NCBI GenBank assembly: GCA_034664125.1
Contig: JAXDIG010000040.1
Location: 41,258 to 105,257 of the forward strand
Direction: 5' to 3'
DNA length: 64,000 bases
Source: JACVRW01 sp034664125
Lineage (GTDB): Bacteria > Actinomycetota > Thermoleophilia > Solirubrobacterales > Thermoleophilaceae
Shown here: positions 17,071 through 25,714 of the stretch, in pieces
How the letters are laid out: every line of letters starts with the position of its first letter
How positions within the stretch are numbered: position 1 is the first letter of the stretch
Made by a program: the position numbers and the translations under genes
The notes under the pieces: generated by a model
Told to the model about the DNA's origin: nothing
Databases searched by the model: none
Seen by the model: the letters and a program-made list of their open reading frames with translations, nothing else

Positions 17071-18557
17071 GAACCCGTCTCAGGACCTTCCGCGACCACC
17101 CTCAGCGTGCGCAGCGCGCGGTCGCTCGCTCCGCGCAGCGACCCGCCGTGATCGATCGCCTGCTGGATGTAGTCGAGCGTCTCGGCCGTGAGGCGCTCGC
17201 CGGGGAGCACGTTCGGGATCCCAGGCGGGTACGCGGCCAGCGACTCGGCCGCCACCCGGCCGACCGCCTCGCGCACCGGCACCACGTCCTGGGGGCCCAG
17301 GAACGCCTCGCGCGGAGTCATCGCCAGCTCGCCCCACGGTGGCGGCGGGGCGAACACCTCGGCCTCCGGGTCGCGCTCCTGGCCGCTGAGCACCTGCACC
17401 GCGTGGCGGAGCGCCGCAACCAGCCGCTCGCCCGCGGCGGCGGCGTCCTCCCCCATGCCGAACACCGCCACCATCACGTTCTCCCCGGCCAGCTCGACGT
17501 TCGCGTCATCCTGCTCGCGCAGCAGGCGAGCCAGCTCGTAGCCGCTCGTCAGCGTGCCGCGCACGTCGATGGCCACGCGCAGCGGGTCGTACGCGAACAC
17601 CCCCGGGGAACCGGCCAGCCGCTCGTCCAGCACGTCGAGCCCCGGCACCTCGCGCACGGCCGCACGCGTGGCCGCAAGCCCGCGAATCGTCTCCGCGAGC
17701 AGCGCCTCGCCGTCGACCGCCGCGGCGCGCCGCGCGCTGTCGAGGGAGGCCCCGAGCAGCGAGTTCGGGCTGGTCGACTCGACCAGCGTCACGCAGCGGT
17801 CGACGACCTCCTCGTCGATCAGGTCGCTGTCGCCCAGGTGCACCATCGCCGACTGGGTGAGGCTGCCGACGATCTTGTGTGTGCTCGAGATCACGAGGTC
17901 CGCCCCCAGCGACAGGGCGTGCGCGGGCAGCTCGTCGCTGAACGCGAGGTGCGCCCCCCAGGCCTCGTCCACGATCAACGGAACGCCGTGCCCGTGCGCC
18001 ACGTCGGCGAGGGCTGCCACGTCGCCGACGGCGCCGAAGTAGGTCGGGGAGACGATCGTGGCGCCCACCGCCCCGGGCGTCTCCGTCAGTGCCCGGTCGA
18101 GCGTCTCGGGCGTGAGGCAGTGGGCGATGTGCAGCTGCGCGTCGAGCTCCGGCGCGGCGAACCTGGGCCGCAGCCCCGACATCACCAGGGCGTCGATCGT
18201 GCTCGAGTGCGCGTTCCGCTGGAGCACCACCTCCTCGCCCGTGTGGGCGAGCGTCAACAGCGCCACGTGGTTGCCCTGCGACGCGCCGTTGACGAGGAAC
18301 CAGGTGCGCCGCGCGCCCCAGGCCTCGGCAGCCAGGCGCTGGGCCTCCTCGAAGGGCGTGGGCTCGACGCCGACGTCGATGCCCCACATCAGGGCTGGGA
18401 TGTCGAGGGCGAGCGCCCGCTCGCCGACCGCCTCGATCAGCCGCGGATCCGCTCCCGCCCCGCCCTTGTGCCCCGGCACGTGCAGGCGAGCGGGCTTGCG
18501 CGCGGCGAAGGCGCGCAGCGAGTCGAGATAGGGCGTGTCTGACTGGGAGGCCGGCAT
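17067..18557 (-). CDS. Orn/Lys/Arg decarboxylase family PLP enzyme
   Basis: 496 residues from ATG 18557. The N-terminus has LHVPGHKGG, the PLP-phosphate segment is VNGASQGNHVALLTL, Asp197 in VDEAWGAHLAF contacts the pyridine nitrogen, and Lys228 in SSTHKIVGSL is the Schiff-base lysine. The length and the absent N-terminal wing domain match the short Gram-positive SpeA/YaaO-type arginine or lysine decarboxylases. It would make a polyamine precursor such as agmatine or cadaverine. It is convergent with a guanidino-hydrolase gene, so a shared arginine link is plausible. Substrate is not certain. Confidence 0.9.
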   Translation of the reverse strand: MPASQSDTPYLDSLRAFAARKPARLHVPGHKGGAGADPRLIEAVGERALALDIPALMWGIDVGVEPTPFEEAQRLAAEAWGARRTWFLVNGASQGNHVALLTLAHTGEEVVLQRNAHSSTIDALVMSGLRPRFAAPELDAQLHIAHCLTPETLDRALTETPGAVGATIVSPTYFGAVGDVAALADVAHGHGVPLIVDEAWGAHLAFSDELPAHALSLGADLVISSTHKIVGSLTQSAMVHLGDSDLIDEEVVDRCVTLVESTSPNSLLGASLDSARRAAAVDGEALLAETIRGLAATRAAVREVPGLDVLDERLAGSPGVFAYDPLRVAIDVRGTLTSGYELARLLREQDDANVELAGENVMVAVFGMGEDAAAAGERLVAALRHAVQVLSGQERDPEAEVFAPPPPWGELAMTPREAFLGPQDVVPVREAVGRVAAESLAAYPPGIPNVLPGERLTAETLDYIQQAIDHGGSLRGASDRALRTLRVVAEGPETGS

Positions 18558-18568
18558 GGCCGGCGAGT

Positions 18569-18988
18569 CTAGGTGAGGGCTGCCGCCACGGCGGCCTCGG
18601 GGCCGTCGGCCGGCGAGACGCCCTCGATCTCCCACGTGTCGAGCCCGATCACGCGCTTGCCGGCCTTGAGCGCGAATGCGATCTCCGACAGCGTGCCGTA
18701 GCCGCCCCCGACCGCGATCACGGCGTCCGCGGCGCGCACCACGAGGGCGTTGCGCGCCTCGCCGAGTCCCGTCGGAAGCGCGATGTCCACGTAGCGATTC
18801 GCGGCCGCGCGATCCGGGCCGGGCAGGATGCCGACCGTCATCCCGCCCGCCTCCTTGGCCCCGCGGCAGGCGGCCTCCATCGCCCCGCCCAGCCCTCCGC
18901 AGACGAGCACCGCGCCGCGCTCGGCGACGAGCCGTCCCACCTCGGCGGCGGCACCGACCGGCCCCTCGCCGGGGCCGACGACCGCCAC
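18569..18988 (-). CDS. TIGR00725/LOG-like Rossmann-fold protein
   Basis: 139 residues from GTG 18988. The pattern VCGGLGGAMEAACRGAKEAGG, then GILPG and AVGGGYGTLSEIAFALK matches the lysine-decarboxylase-like (LOG) nucleotide-binding superfamily, specifically the short TIGR00725 group. Cytokinin-type LOG enzymes have PGGxGTxxE; here the motif is VGGGYGTLSE. Family members usually begin MTYVAVVG; a CTG codon three codons upstream that overlaps the previous stop could be the true start. It lies in the leuS-to-decarboxylase gene run. Function is unproven. Confidence 0.8.
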   Translation of the reverse strand: MAVVGPGEGPVGAAAEVGRLVAERGAVLVCGGLGGAMEAACRGAKEAGGMTVGILPGPDRAAANRYVDIALPTGLGEARNALVVRAADAVIAVGGGYGTLSEIAFALKAGKRVIGLDTWEIEGVSPADGPEAAVAAALT

Positions 18989-18993
18989 GTAGG

Positions 18994-19431
18994 TCAGGGC
19001 TCGTCCGGCCGCCGCCGCGCCTCCACCGCCAGCGAGATGCGTGCGTAGGCGAGCAGGGCGCCGACCACCATCAGGCCAGAGCCCGCGAGGGCGAGCCAGA
19101 TGCCGATGTCCTTGCCCGGCCCCATCTCCCCGGCCACCGCCGGCGGGTCGTTGACGACCTGCGAGGTCACCACCAGCACGGTGAAGATCGCGACCCCGAG
19201 CGACACCCCGGCCGACGGAGCGGTCCTCACCACGCCCAGCCCGCCGACGAGCGAAGCGATCGTCGCGAGCGCGAGCATCACGAGCAGCAGGTCGAGGAAC
19301 TCGAACACGGTGAAGCCGGTGATCTGGTCGTACCAGTCGAGAAACAGGCTGACGACCAGCAGCACCGCTCCGATCGAAGCCACCAACGGCCCGACCGGAA
19401 ACTGGGACGCCTGTCGAGGCTCGGTGCTCAT
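18994..19431 (-). CDS. small four-helix integral membrane protein, unknown function
   Basis: 145 residues. The ATG at 19431 overlaps the leuS stop (ATGA), so translation is coupled to leuS. Four hydrophobic segments are visible (about 12-32, 46-66, 75-95, 109-131), with conserved-looking DWYDQITGFTVFEFLDLLLV between the first two. The C-terminus is basic and cytoplasmic by the positive-inside rule. Similar short proteins are common in actinobacteria, but I recognise no function. Confidence 0.8.
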   Translation of the reverse strand: MSTEPRQASQFPVGPLVASIGAVLLVVSLFLDWYDQITGFTVFEFLDLLLVMLALATIASLVGGLGVVRTAPSAGVSLGVAIFTVLVVTSQVVNDPPAVAGEMGPGKDIGIWLALAGSGLMVVGALLAYARISLAVEARRRPDEP

Positions 19432-21830
19432 TCGACCACGAAGTTCACCAGCTTGCCGGGCACCACCACGGCCTTCACGATCTGCTTGCCGTTCAGCCGT
19501 GCCGCCAGCTTGCCGGACCCGCGGGCGATCTCCTCGAGCTGCTCGCGCGAGGCCTCGGCCGGTGCCGGGACGCGGTCGACCAGCTTGCCGTTCAGCTGCA
19601 CCACCAGCTGGATCTGGTCGCTGCCCAGCAGCGCCGGCTCGGCCTCCGGCCAGGGCTGCTCCCAGATCCGCTCGCCGGTCATCAGCTCGTAGACCTCGGC
19701 GCCCAGGTGCGGAGCGAAGGGGGAGATCAGCGACCCGGCCGTGGCGATCGCGAAGCGCACGTGCGAGGCCGGTGCCGACTCGCGCGCGCGATAGATCTCG
19801 TTGACCAGCTCCATCACCGCCGCGATCGCCGTGTTGAAGGCGAAGCGGCCCTGCATGTCGCGCGTGACCTTGTCGATCGCCCAGTGCGACTTGCGCAGCA
19901 GGTCGCTCGGCTCGCCGTCGGGCTCGGCGTCGCCGGTCGGCGCCTGCGCGGCGGCCGTCCAGAGCCTCGACAGGAAGCGATGCACGCCGCCGACGCCCTC
20001 TTCCGACCAGTCGGCGTCCTGGCTCGGCGGCCCGAGGAACAGGACGACGCAGCGCGCCGTGTCCGCGCCGTAGCGATCGACCACCGCCTGCGGCGACACG
20101 ACGTTGCCCTTGGACTTGGACATCTTGTCGCCGTCGCGCAGGATCATCCCCTGCGTGAACAGCCGGGCGAACGGCTCCTGCACGCCCAGGTAGCCCATGT
20201 CGGCGAGCGCCTTCACGAAGAAGCGCGCGTACATCAGGTGCAGGATCGCGTGCTCGACGCCGCCGATGTACTGGTCGACCGGCATCCAGTAGTCGGCGAT
20301 GTCGCGGTCGAAGGGCGCCCGGTCGTTGTGCGGGTCGCAGTAGCGCAGGAAGTACCACGCCGAATCGACGAACGTGTCCATCGTGTCGGTTTCGCGCCGC
20401 GCGGGCTTGTCGCAGATCGGGCAGGTCGTGTTGACCCAGTCCTCGGCGGCCGCCAGCGGCGACTTCCCCTTCGGCGCGTAGTCCTCGATGTCGGGCAGCT
20501 CGACCGGCAGCTGGTCGTCCGGCACGGGCACGATGCCGTGCTCCTCGCAGTAGACGATCGGGATCGGGCAGCCCCAGTAGCGCTGCCGCGACAGCAGCCA
20601 GTCGCGCAGCCGGTAGTTGACCGAGCGCTTCCCCTTGCCCTCGGACTCGAGCCAGTCGACGATCTGGTCGTAGGCCTCGCGGTTGTGCAGGCCGTCGAAG
20701 CGCCCGGAGTCGACCATGGGCCCGTCGCCGGTGCAGGGCAGGTCGCCGCACTCGATCACGCGGCGGATCGGCAGGTCGAACCGCTTGGCGAACTCGTAGT
20801 CGCGCTCGTCGTGGGCCGGCACGGCCATGATCGCGCCGGTGCCGTACTCCATCAGCACGTAGTCGGCCACGTACATCGGGATCTCCTCGCCGGTGACCGG
20901 GTTGGTGACCGTGCGACCGAGCGGTACGCCCGTCTTCTCCTTGTGCTCGGAGCCGCGCTCCTCGACCGACTCGTTCAGCGCGCGGTTCACGTACTCGTGC
21001 ACCTCGGGCGAGTCGTTCAGCCTGAAGACGTCGGGGTGCTCCGGGGCCATCACGAAGAAGGTCGCGCCGAAGAGCGTGTCCGGCCGCGTGGTGAAGACCG
21101 GGTAGTCGATGCCGAGCTCCTCGCAGCGGAAGACGACCTCGGCGCCCTCGGAGCGGCCGATCCAGTTCTTCTGCATGGTCACCACGTGCCGCGGCCAGTC
21201 GATCGTCTCCATGTCCTCGAGCAGCCGATCGGCGTAGTCGGTGATGCGGAAGAACCACTGCTCGAGCTGGCGCACCTCGACCAGGGCCCCGCAGCGGTCG
21301 CAGCGGCCGTCGATCACCTGCTCGTTCGCCAGCACGGTCTGGTCGTTGGGGCACCACTTGACCGCGGCCTCCTTGCGGTAGGCCAGCCCGCGCTCCAGCA
21401 GGCGCAGGAAGATCCACTGCGTCCACCGGTAGACGCGCGGCTCGTGTGTGCCGAACTCGCGCGTCCAGTCGATCGAGATGCCCCACTCGCGGAACTGCTT
21501 CTGGAACTCGCGGATCGAGGCCTCGGTGGACTCGCGCGGGTGCTGACCCGTCTTTATGGCGTGGTTCTCGGCCGGCAGGCCGAAGGCGTCGTAGCCCATC
21601 GGGTGGAGCACGCGGCGCCCCTGCCTGCGGTTGAAGTGCGCGACGGCGTCGCCGACCGCGTAGGTCTTCATGTGGCCGATGTGCGGCTCGCCGGACGGGT
21701 ACGGCAGCATCTCGAGCACGTACGACTTGGGCCGCTCGTCGGGCTCGTTCGACACCTCCCAGGTGTGCTCGTCCGCCCAGACGCGCTGCCACTTGGGCTC
21801 GATCGTCTTGGGGTCGTAGCGGTCCGCCAT
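19428..21830 (-). CDS. leuS: leucyl-tRNA synthetase
   Basis: 800 residues from ATG 21830. The HIGH motif is in PHIGHMKTYAVGD, KMSKS in DKMSKSKGN, and the CP1 editing domain includes TTRPDTLFGATFFVMAPEHP (split at FGATF). Two zinc-ribbon-like Cys pairs (CPNDQ and CDRCG; CPICDKPARRE) are present. It charges tRNA-Leu. The gene starts only 31 bp after the modC stop, so it may be read from the mod operon as well as any own promoter. No T-box leader fits in the gap. Confidence 0.97.
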   Translation of the reverse strand: MADRYDPKTIEPKWQRVWADEHTWEVSNEPDERPKSYVLEMLPYPSGEPHIGHMKTYAVGDAVAHFNRRQGRRVLHPMGYDAFGLPAENHAIKTGQHPRESTEASIREFQKQFREWGISIDWTREFGTHEPRVYRWTQWIFLRLLERGLAYRKEAAVKWCPNDQTVLANEQVIDGRCDRCGALVEVRQLEQWFFRITDYADRLLEDMETIDWPRHVVTMQKNWIGRSEGAEVVFRCEELGIDYPVFTTRPDTLFGATFFVMAPEHPDVFRLNDSPEVHEYVNRALNESVEERGSEHKEKTGVPLGRTVTNPVTGEEIPMYVADYVLMEYGTGAIMAVPAHDERDYEFAKRFDLPIRRVIECGDLPCTGDGPMVDSGRFDGLHNREAYDQIVDWLESEGKGKRSVNYRLRDWLLSRQRYWGCPIPIVYCEEHGIVPVPDDQLPVELPDIEDYAPKGKSPLAAAEDWVNTTCPICDKPARRETDTMDTFVDSAWYFLRYCDPHNDRAPFDRDIADYWMPVDQYIGGVEHAILHLMYARFFVKALADMGYLGVQEPFARLFTQGMILRDGDKMSKSKGNVVSPQAVVDRYGADTARCVVLFLGPPSQDADWSEEGVGGVHRFLSRLWTAAAQAPTGDAEPDGEPSDLLRKSHWAIDKVTRDMQGRFAFNTAIAAVMELVNEIYRARESAPASHVRFAIATAGSLISPFAPHLGAEVYELMTGERIWEQPWPEAEPALLGSDQIQLVVQLNGKLVDRVPAPAEASREQLEEIARGSGKLAARLNGKQIVKAVVVPGKLVNFVVE

Positions 21831-21861
21831 CGGGACCGTGAGATTAGCGGCGCCTGTGGCG

Positions 21862-22926
21862 CTAGAGCCCGACCAGCCGCGTGGCCGCAGCCTTCCAGCT
21901 CGCCGTGACGTGGAGCCCGGCGCGCAGGCCCAACGTCTCGGCCGACGCGCGCGTGACCTCCGCCGCGAGCGGCTGCGGCGCGGCCAGCCCGAGCCGCACG
22001 CGGTTGCCGACCGTGGTGACCGAGAGCACCTCGGCGGCGAGGCGGTTCTGGGTGGACCCGTGCCGCGCTTCGCCGGCCGGCTCGATCGCGATCTCCCACG
22101 GGTAGATGCTGACGGCCACCGGGCCCTCGGCCCGGTCCGTGCTTGCCACGGCGCCCCCGCCGTCGAGCTCCACGTGCGTGAGCCCGTCCGCGCCGCCGCG
22201 AGCCGTGCCCGTGAGCACGACGGCGCCGGTGAAGTCAGCCACGAACGCCGACCGCGGCGTGGCCGCAAGCTCGCTGGGCGTCCCCTCCTGCACGACCGTT
22301 CCGGCGTCGATCACGCCGACGCGATCGCCCAGCTGGGCGGCCTCCGCGAAGTCGTGGGTCACGAGCAGAGCGGGTACCTCGACCTCGCGCAGCACCGAAC
22401 CCAGCTCCCTCAGCGCCCCGGCACGGGTGCGGGCGTCGAGCGCGGCGAGCGGCTCGTCGAGCAGCAGCACCCCCGGCCGCCGCGCCAGCGCTCGAGCCAG
22501 CGCCACGCGCTGGCGCTCGCCGCCGGACAGCGTGCCCGGTCTTGCCTCGGCCAGCTCCGCCATGCCGAAGCGCTCGAGCAGCTCCAGCGCGCGCCGGTGC
22601 CGCTCCCGCCGCGGAACGCCGCTCAGCGGGTAGGCCACGTTCTGCCAGGCGGTCATGTTCGGGAACAGCGCGTACTCCTGGAACAGGTAGCCGCAGCGGC
22701 GCCGCTCGGGCGGCAGGTCGACGCCGCGCCGCGTGTCGAGCCAGGTTTCCCCGCCCGCCTCCACGAGGCCGTGTTCGGGCCGCAGCAGCCCGGCTGCCAC
22801 GCGCAGCACGCTGGTCTTGCCCGCGCCGGACGGCCCGGCCACCGCCAGGCACATGCCGGCCTCCACCTCGAGCGCTACGTCGAGAGTCAGCGCGCCGAGG
22901 CGGGTGCGGGCCTCAACGCGGAGCAC
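21862..22926 (-). CDS. modC: molybdate ABC transporter ATP-binding protein with TOBE domain
   Basis: 354 residues. Walker A is GPSGAGKTS, the Q-loop is YLFQEYALFPNMT, the signature is LSGGERQRVALARAL, Walker B is VLLLDEPLAALD and the switch His is in LLVTHD. The C-terminal part (about 240-354) is a TOBE/Mop-like domain, including NRLAAEVLSVTTVGNRVRLG (split at VTT), that binds oxyanions. Its start overlaps the modB end by 14 bp. With modA and modB it powers molybdate or tungstate import. Confidence 0.92.
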   Translation of the reverse strand: MLRVEARTRLGALTLDVALEVEAGMCLAVAGPSGAGKTSVLRVAAGLLRPEHGLVEAGGETWLDTRRGVDLPPERRRCGYLFQEYALFPNMTAWQNVAYPLSGVPRRERHRRALELLERFGMAELAEARPGTLSGGERQRVALARALARRPGVLLLDEPLAALDARTRAGALRELGSVLREVEVPALLVTHDFAEAAQLGDRVGVIDAGTVVQEGTPSELAATPRSAFVADFTGAVVLTGTARGGADGLTHVELDGGGAVASTDRAEGPVAVSIYPWEIAIEPAGEARHGSTQNRLAAEVLSVTTVGNRVRLGLAAPQPLAAEVTRASAETLGLRAGLHVTASWKAAATRLVGL

Positions 22927-23707
22927 CGCCGAGCACCTCGCTGCCCTGGACCAGCTTCACGGACAGCAGGATCGCGGCCGAAACCGCCACGAGCACCGCC
23001 GAGAGGGCCAGGGCGGCCGGGAAGTCCGTGCTGAAGCGGTCGTAGATGGCGAGCGGCACGGTCTGGGTGATGCCCTGGAACGAGCCGGCGAACATCAGCG
23101 TGGCGCCGAACTCGCCCAGCGCGCGGCCGAGCGCAAGGGCGCCGCCGGCCACCAGCCCTGGCATCGCCGCCGGGATCATCACGCGGGCGAAGCCGCGCGC
23201 CTCCGACACCCCGAGCGTGCGTGAGGCGTCGAGCAGCGTGCGATCGACCGAAGCGAACGCGCCGATCGCCTGGCGCACGTAGAACGGCGAGGCGACGAAC
23301 GTCAGGGCCACCACCACGCCGGCCGTCGCCAGCGTCAGCTCGATCCCGGCCGCGTCGATCGCCCCGCCCAGAAGGCCCTCGGGCCCCAGCGCGGCCAGCA
23401 GCGCGATCCCGGCCGCCGCCGGCGGCAGCACCAGCGGCAGCTCGATGAGCGTGACCACGATCGCCTTGCCCGGGAACGAGCGCGTGGCGAGCAGGTAGGC
23501 CGCCGGGGTACCGACGACCACGATGATCGCGAGCGCGGCCGCGGTCGTTCGCAGGCTCAGCCAGAGCGCGTCGAGCGCGCCGCGGTGACCGAGGCTGTCG
23601 AGCAGCTGGCCGGGGCTCGAGTCGACGAAGATCGCCACGACCGGCAGCGTCAGGAAGGTGAGCGCGACGGCCAGCGCAAGGCCGAGCGCGGCGGGAAACC
23701 AGCGCAT
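22913..23707 (-). CDS. modB: molybdate ABC transporter permease
   Basis: 264 residues from ATG 23707, which overlaps the modA stop by one base. Five to six membrane helices and the EAA-type loop (LLDASRTLGVSEARGFARVMIPAAMPG, read as EARGFARVMIP) place it as a binding-protein-dependent permease of the ModB type. It forms the membrane channel for molybdate with ModA and ModC. Confidence 0.92.
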   Translation of the reverse strand: MRWFPAALGLALAVALTFLTLPVVAIFVDSSPGQLLDSLGHRGALDALWLSLRTTAAALAIIVVVGTPAAYLLATRSFPGKAIVVTLIELPLVLPPAAAGIALLAALGPEGLLGGAIDAAGIELTLATAGVVVALTFVASPFYVRQAIGAFASVDRTLLDASRTLGVSEARGFARVMIPAAMPGLVAGGALALGRALGEFGATLMFAGSFQGITQTVPLAIYDRFSTDFPAALALSAVLVAVSAAILLSVKLVQGSEVLGGAPR

Positions 23708-24447
23708 CAGGGCGCGCCGCCGAAGCCAGCCCCGCGCAGGGCGGCGGCGCACGTCCCGTCGAGCAGCTCGTCCAGGAAGGCCCGCGCCTGCTCGGGGTGC
23801 TTAGCGCCCTTGACGACGCCGGCCGCGTAGGTGACCTGCGGCTCGACCTCGGGCGGGAGCTCGATCGCCTTCAGCTCGCCGCGGGCCGCTTTGACGTCGG
23901 TGACGTAGACGAAGCCGGCATCGACAGCTCCCTGGGTGAGCTTGCCGACGATGCCCTTCACGTCCGGCTCGTTCGAGCGCACGTTGGCGAGGATCGCCTT
24001 CGCCTGCGCGGCGGGCAGCTGGGCAAGCGTGTCCCGGGTGTAGGAGCCGATCGGAACAGACTCGGAGCCGATCGCGAGCTTCACGCCCTTCGCGGTCAGG
24101 TCGTCGACGGACGCGATCGACGAATCCTTCGGCACCGCGAGCACGAGCTCGTTGGTGGCGAACTCGACCGGGGCGCTCAGAAGCCCCTCGTCGTGCAGCG
24201 CATCGGGCAGCTTGGTGTTCGCCGCGGCGTAGACGTCCGGCCTTACCCCCTGGCGGATCTGGGCGGCGAGCTCATCGGATCCGGCAAAGGACAGACGCAC
24301 GGTGGCATCTGCGAAGAGGGGACCGCACGCAGTGAGCGCCTCGGTCATCGAAGACGCGGCGGACACCACCAAGCGAGGCGGGTCGCTTCTATCGTCGCCG
24401 CCGCAGCCGACGACCGCGACGGCGAGCAGCAGGGCAACCCGCCTCAA
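23707..24447 (-). CDS. modA: molybdate-binding periplasmic-type lipoprotein
   Basis: 246 residues from a TTG at 24447 that overlaps the regulator's stop (TTGA). The lipobox AVVGC (Cys15) makes it a lipoprotein. LVVSAASSMTEAL and RLSFAGSDELAAQIRQG give the oxyanion-binding serines of ModA proteins, and DVYAAAN, then LAIGSESVPIGSYTRDTL, are also family features. It captures molybdate or tungstate at the cell surface and delivers it to ModB. Start choice rests on the lipoprotein signal and the overlap. Confidence 0.9.
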   Translation of the reverse strand: MRRVALLLAVAVVGCGGDDRSDPPRLVVSAASSMTEALTACGPLFADATVRLSFAGSDELAAQIRQGVRPDVYAAANTKLPDALHDEGLLSAPVEFATNELVLAVPKDSSIASVDDLTAKGVKLAIGSESVPIGSYTRDTLAQLPAAQAKAILANVRSNEPDVKGIVGKLTQGAVDAGFVYVTDVKAARGELKAIELPPEVEPQVTYAAGVVKGAKHPEQARAFLDELLDGTCAAALRGAGFGGAP

Positions 24448-24839
24448 TCGCGCTCCACCATCACGGACGTCGCCTTGACGGTCGCCGTGGCCGGCACTCC
24501 CGGCGCCAGGCCCAGCTCCTCGACCGCGTCGCGCGTGACCGCCGCCGTGACCAGGTGCGGGCCGGCCTCGATCTCCACGAGCGCCATCACGCCGTCGATC
24601 TCCACGGAGCGCACCACGCCGGGGAAGCGGTTGCGCGCCGAGAGCGTGTCGCCGGCGCTGTGGCGTGCGGGGCGGCGCGCCAGGCGCTCGATCTCCCGCG
24701 GGGGCACGCGCCGGCGGTTGGCGGAATCGCGGGTCGTGCGCAGCTTGCCGGCGCGCTCCCAGCGGCGCAGCGTGTCGGGGCTCACCTCGAGCGCCCGGGC
24801 GGCATCGCCGAGCAGCAGGCCTTGGTCGCGCGTCTCCAT
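24444..24839 (-). CDS. MerR-type helix-turn-helix plus TOBE/Mop molybdate-responsive regulator
   Basis: 131 residues from ATG 24839 (METRDQG); an ATG at 24866 would add nine residues but would place the operator inside the coding region. Residues 8-50 (LLGDAARALEVSPDTLRRWERAGKL, read as ARALEVSPDTLRRWERAG) are a MerR-like winged helix, and 60-128 a Mop-like domain (RNRFPGVVRSVEIDGVMALVEIE, split). This arrangement is the one-component alternative to ModE. It is the first gene of the mod operon and is translationally coupled to modA, so it probably represses modABC when molybdate is bound. A 19-bp near-palindrome directly precedes it. Confidence 0.82.
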   Translation of the reverse strand: METRDQGLLLGDAARALEVSPDTLRRWERAGKLRTTRDSANRRRVPPREIERLARRPARHSAGDTLSARNRFPGVVRSVEIDGVMALVEIEAGPHLVTAAVTRDAVEELGLAPGVPATATVKATSVMVERD

Positions 24840-24842
24840 ATT

Positions 24843-24861
24843 GCCTAAGCATTGCATAGGC
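24843..24861. promoter_or_regulatory. putative operator of the molybdate regulator (19-bp near-perfect palindrome)
   Basis: GCCTAAGCATTGCATAGGC is symmetric in eight of nine pairs around a central T. It begins 3 bp upstream of the regulator's ATG and would overlap its ribosome binding site, a classic autoregulatory position. It is unlike the E. coli ModE consensus, consistent with a MerR-type rather than ModE-type DNA-binding domain. Confidence 0.5.
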
Positions 24862-24909
24862 GACATGCCGATGCCGTCTCACCGCTCGGGAGGTTCACGA
24901 ATTCGTCAC

Positions 24910-24930
24910 GAGAGCAGGGGTTTTGCTCTC
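24910..24930 (+). promoter_or_regulatory. inverted repeat GAGAGCA-N7-TGCTCTC directly before a TAGGGT -10 box
   Basis: Perfect 7-bp arms flank GGGGTTT. The TAGGGT that follows (24931-24936) is a fair -10 box 6 bp before the ATG of the DUF47 gene, so the repeat fills the -35/-10 spacer and could be an operator. The mRNA would be essentially leaderless. Confidence 0.45.
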
Positions 24931-24942
24931 TAGGGTCCTGGC

Positions 24943-25578
24943 ATGGCAAGCTCGCTCGCGAAGCTGGTCGGCCGGGCGCCGGACTACGGGGAGCTCAACG
25001 GACTGCTGGTCCGGGCCGGGCGCAACGTCGAGCTGGCCGCCGCACTGCTGAGCCAGCTGATGCGCGCCTGGCCGGACGGGCGCGAGAAGCGAGTCGAGCT
25101 CGTGGACCTCGAGCACGAGAACGACGCGGTCACCCACGACATCTACCTCCACCTGCACTCGCGTCCGGCGCTGCCGTTCGAGCGGAGCGACGTGCTGGCG
25201 CTCGCCTCGGGGCTGGACGACGTGGTCGATTTCGCCGAGGAGGCCTCTGACTTCCTCGGCCTCTATCGCGTCGACGCCCCGATGGACCAGGCGATCGGCT
25301 TGACCGACACGCTCGCCGCCGCGGGCCGGGAGGTGGCCGCGGCACTGGCCTCGCTGGACGACCTGCGCAGCGCGACTCCGCACATGGTCGCGATCAAGCG
25401 GCTCGAGAACGAGGGCGACCGCCTGCTGCGCGAGGGGCTGACCGCGCTGTTCGAGGGCGGCGTGGACCCGATGGTCGTGATTCGCTGGAAGGACATCTTC
25501 GAGCGCGTCGAGGATGGCATCGACGCCTGCGATCGAGTGGCGCACGTACTGCGCGGGATGGCCGTGAAGCGCGCCTAG
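24943..25578 (+). CDS. DUF47 family (PhoU-like) protein
   Basis: 211 residues, all helical, with a paired E/D-rich pattern typical of DUF47/PhoU-like proteins: DLEHENDAVTHDIYLHLH and IKRLENEGDRLLREGL, then WKDIFERVEDGIDACDRVAHVLR (read as KDIFERVEDGIDACDRVA). These proteins are usually encoded next to a Pit-type phosphate transporter and regulate it. Here no transporter gene is adjacent. It is divergent from the molybdate operon. The family is firm, the orphan setting is odd. Confidence 0.88.
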   Translation: MASSLAKLVGRAPDYGELNGLLVRAGRNVELAAALLSQLMRAWPDGREKRVELVDLEHENDAVTHDIYLHLHSRPALPFERSDVLALASGLDDVVDFAEEASDFLGLYRVDAPMDQAIGLTDTLAAAGREVAAALASLDDLRSATPHMVAIKRLENEGDRLLREGLTALFEGGVDPMVVIRWKDIFERVEDGIDACDRVAHVLRGMAVKRA

Positions 25579-25714
25579 GGCGGTGACCAGGGGGGTTGGG
25601 CAGGACGTTCCGGTGCTGAAGCGTTGGCTCGACTCTCAGCGCGAACCGATCAGCTAGTCGCGAGACGCTCTGAGCGGCAGCGCCTGCGCGGCCATCGGGC
25701 GGTCTTGCCCAGTG

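Noticed and set aside
14535..18542. 1335-codon plus-strand open frame
   Set aside because: Runs through comEA, acylphosphatase and the decarboxylase in shadow frames; no domain.
21831..21861. T-box leader for leuS
   Set aside because: The 31-bp gap is far too short.
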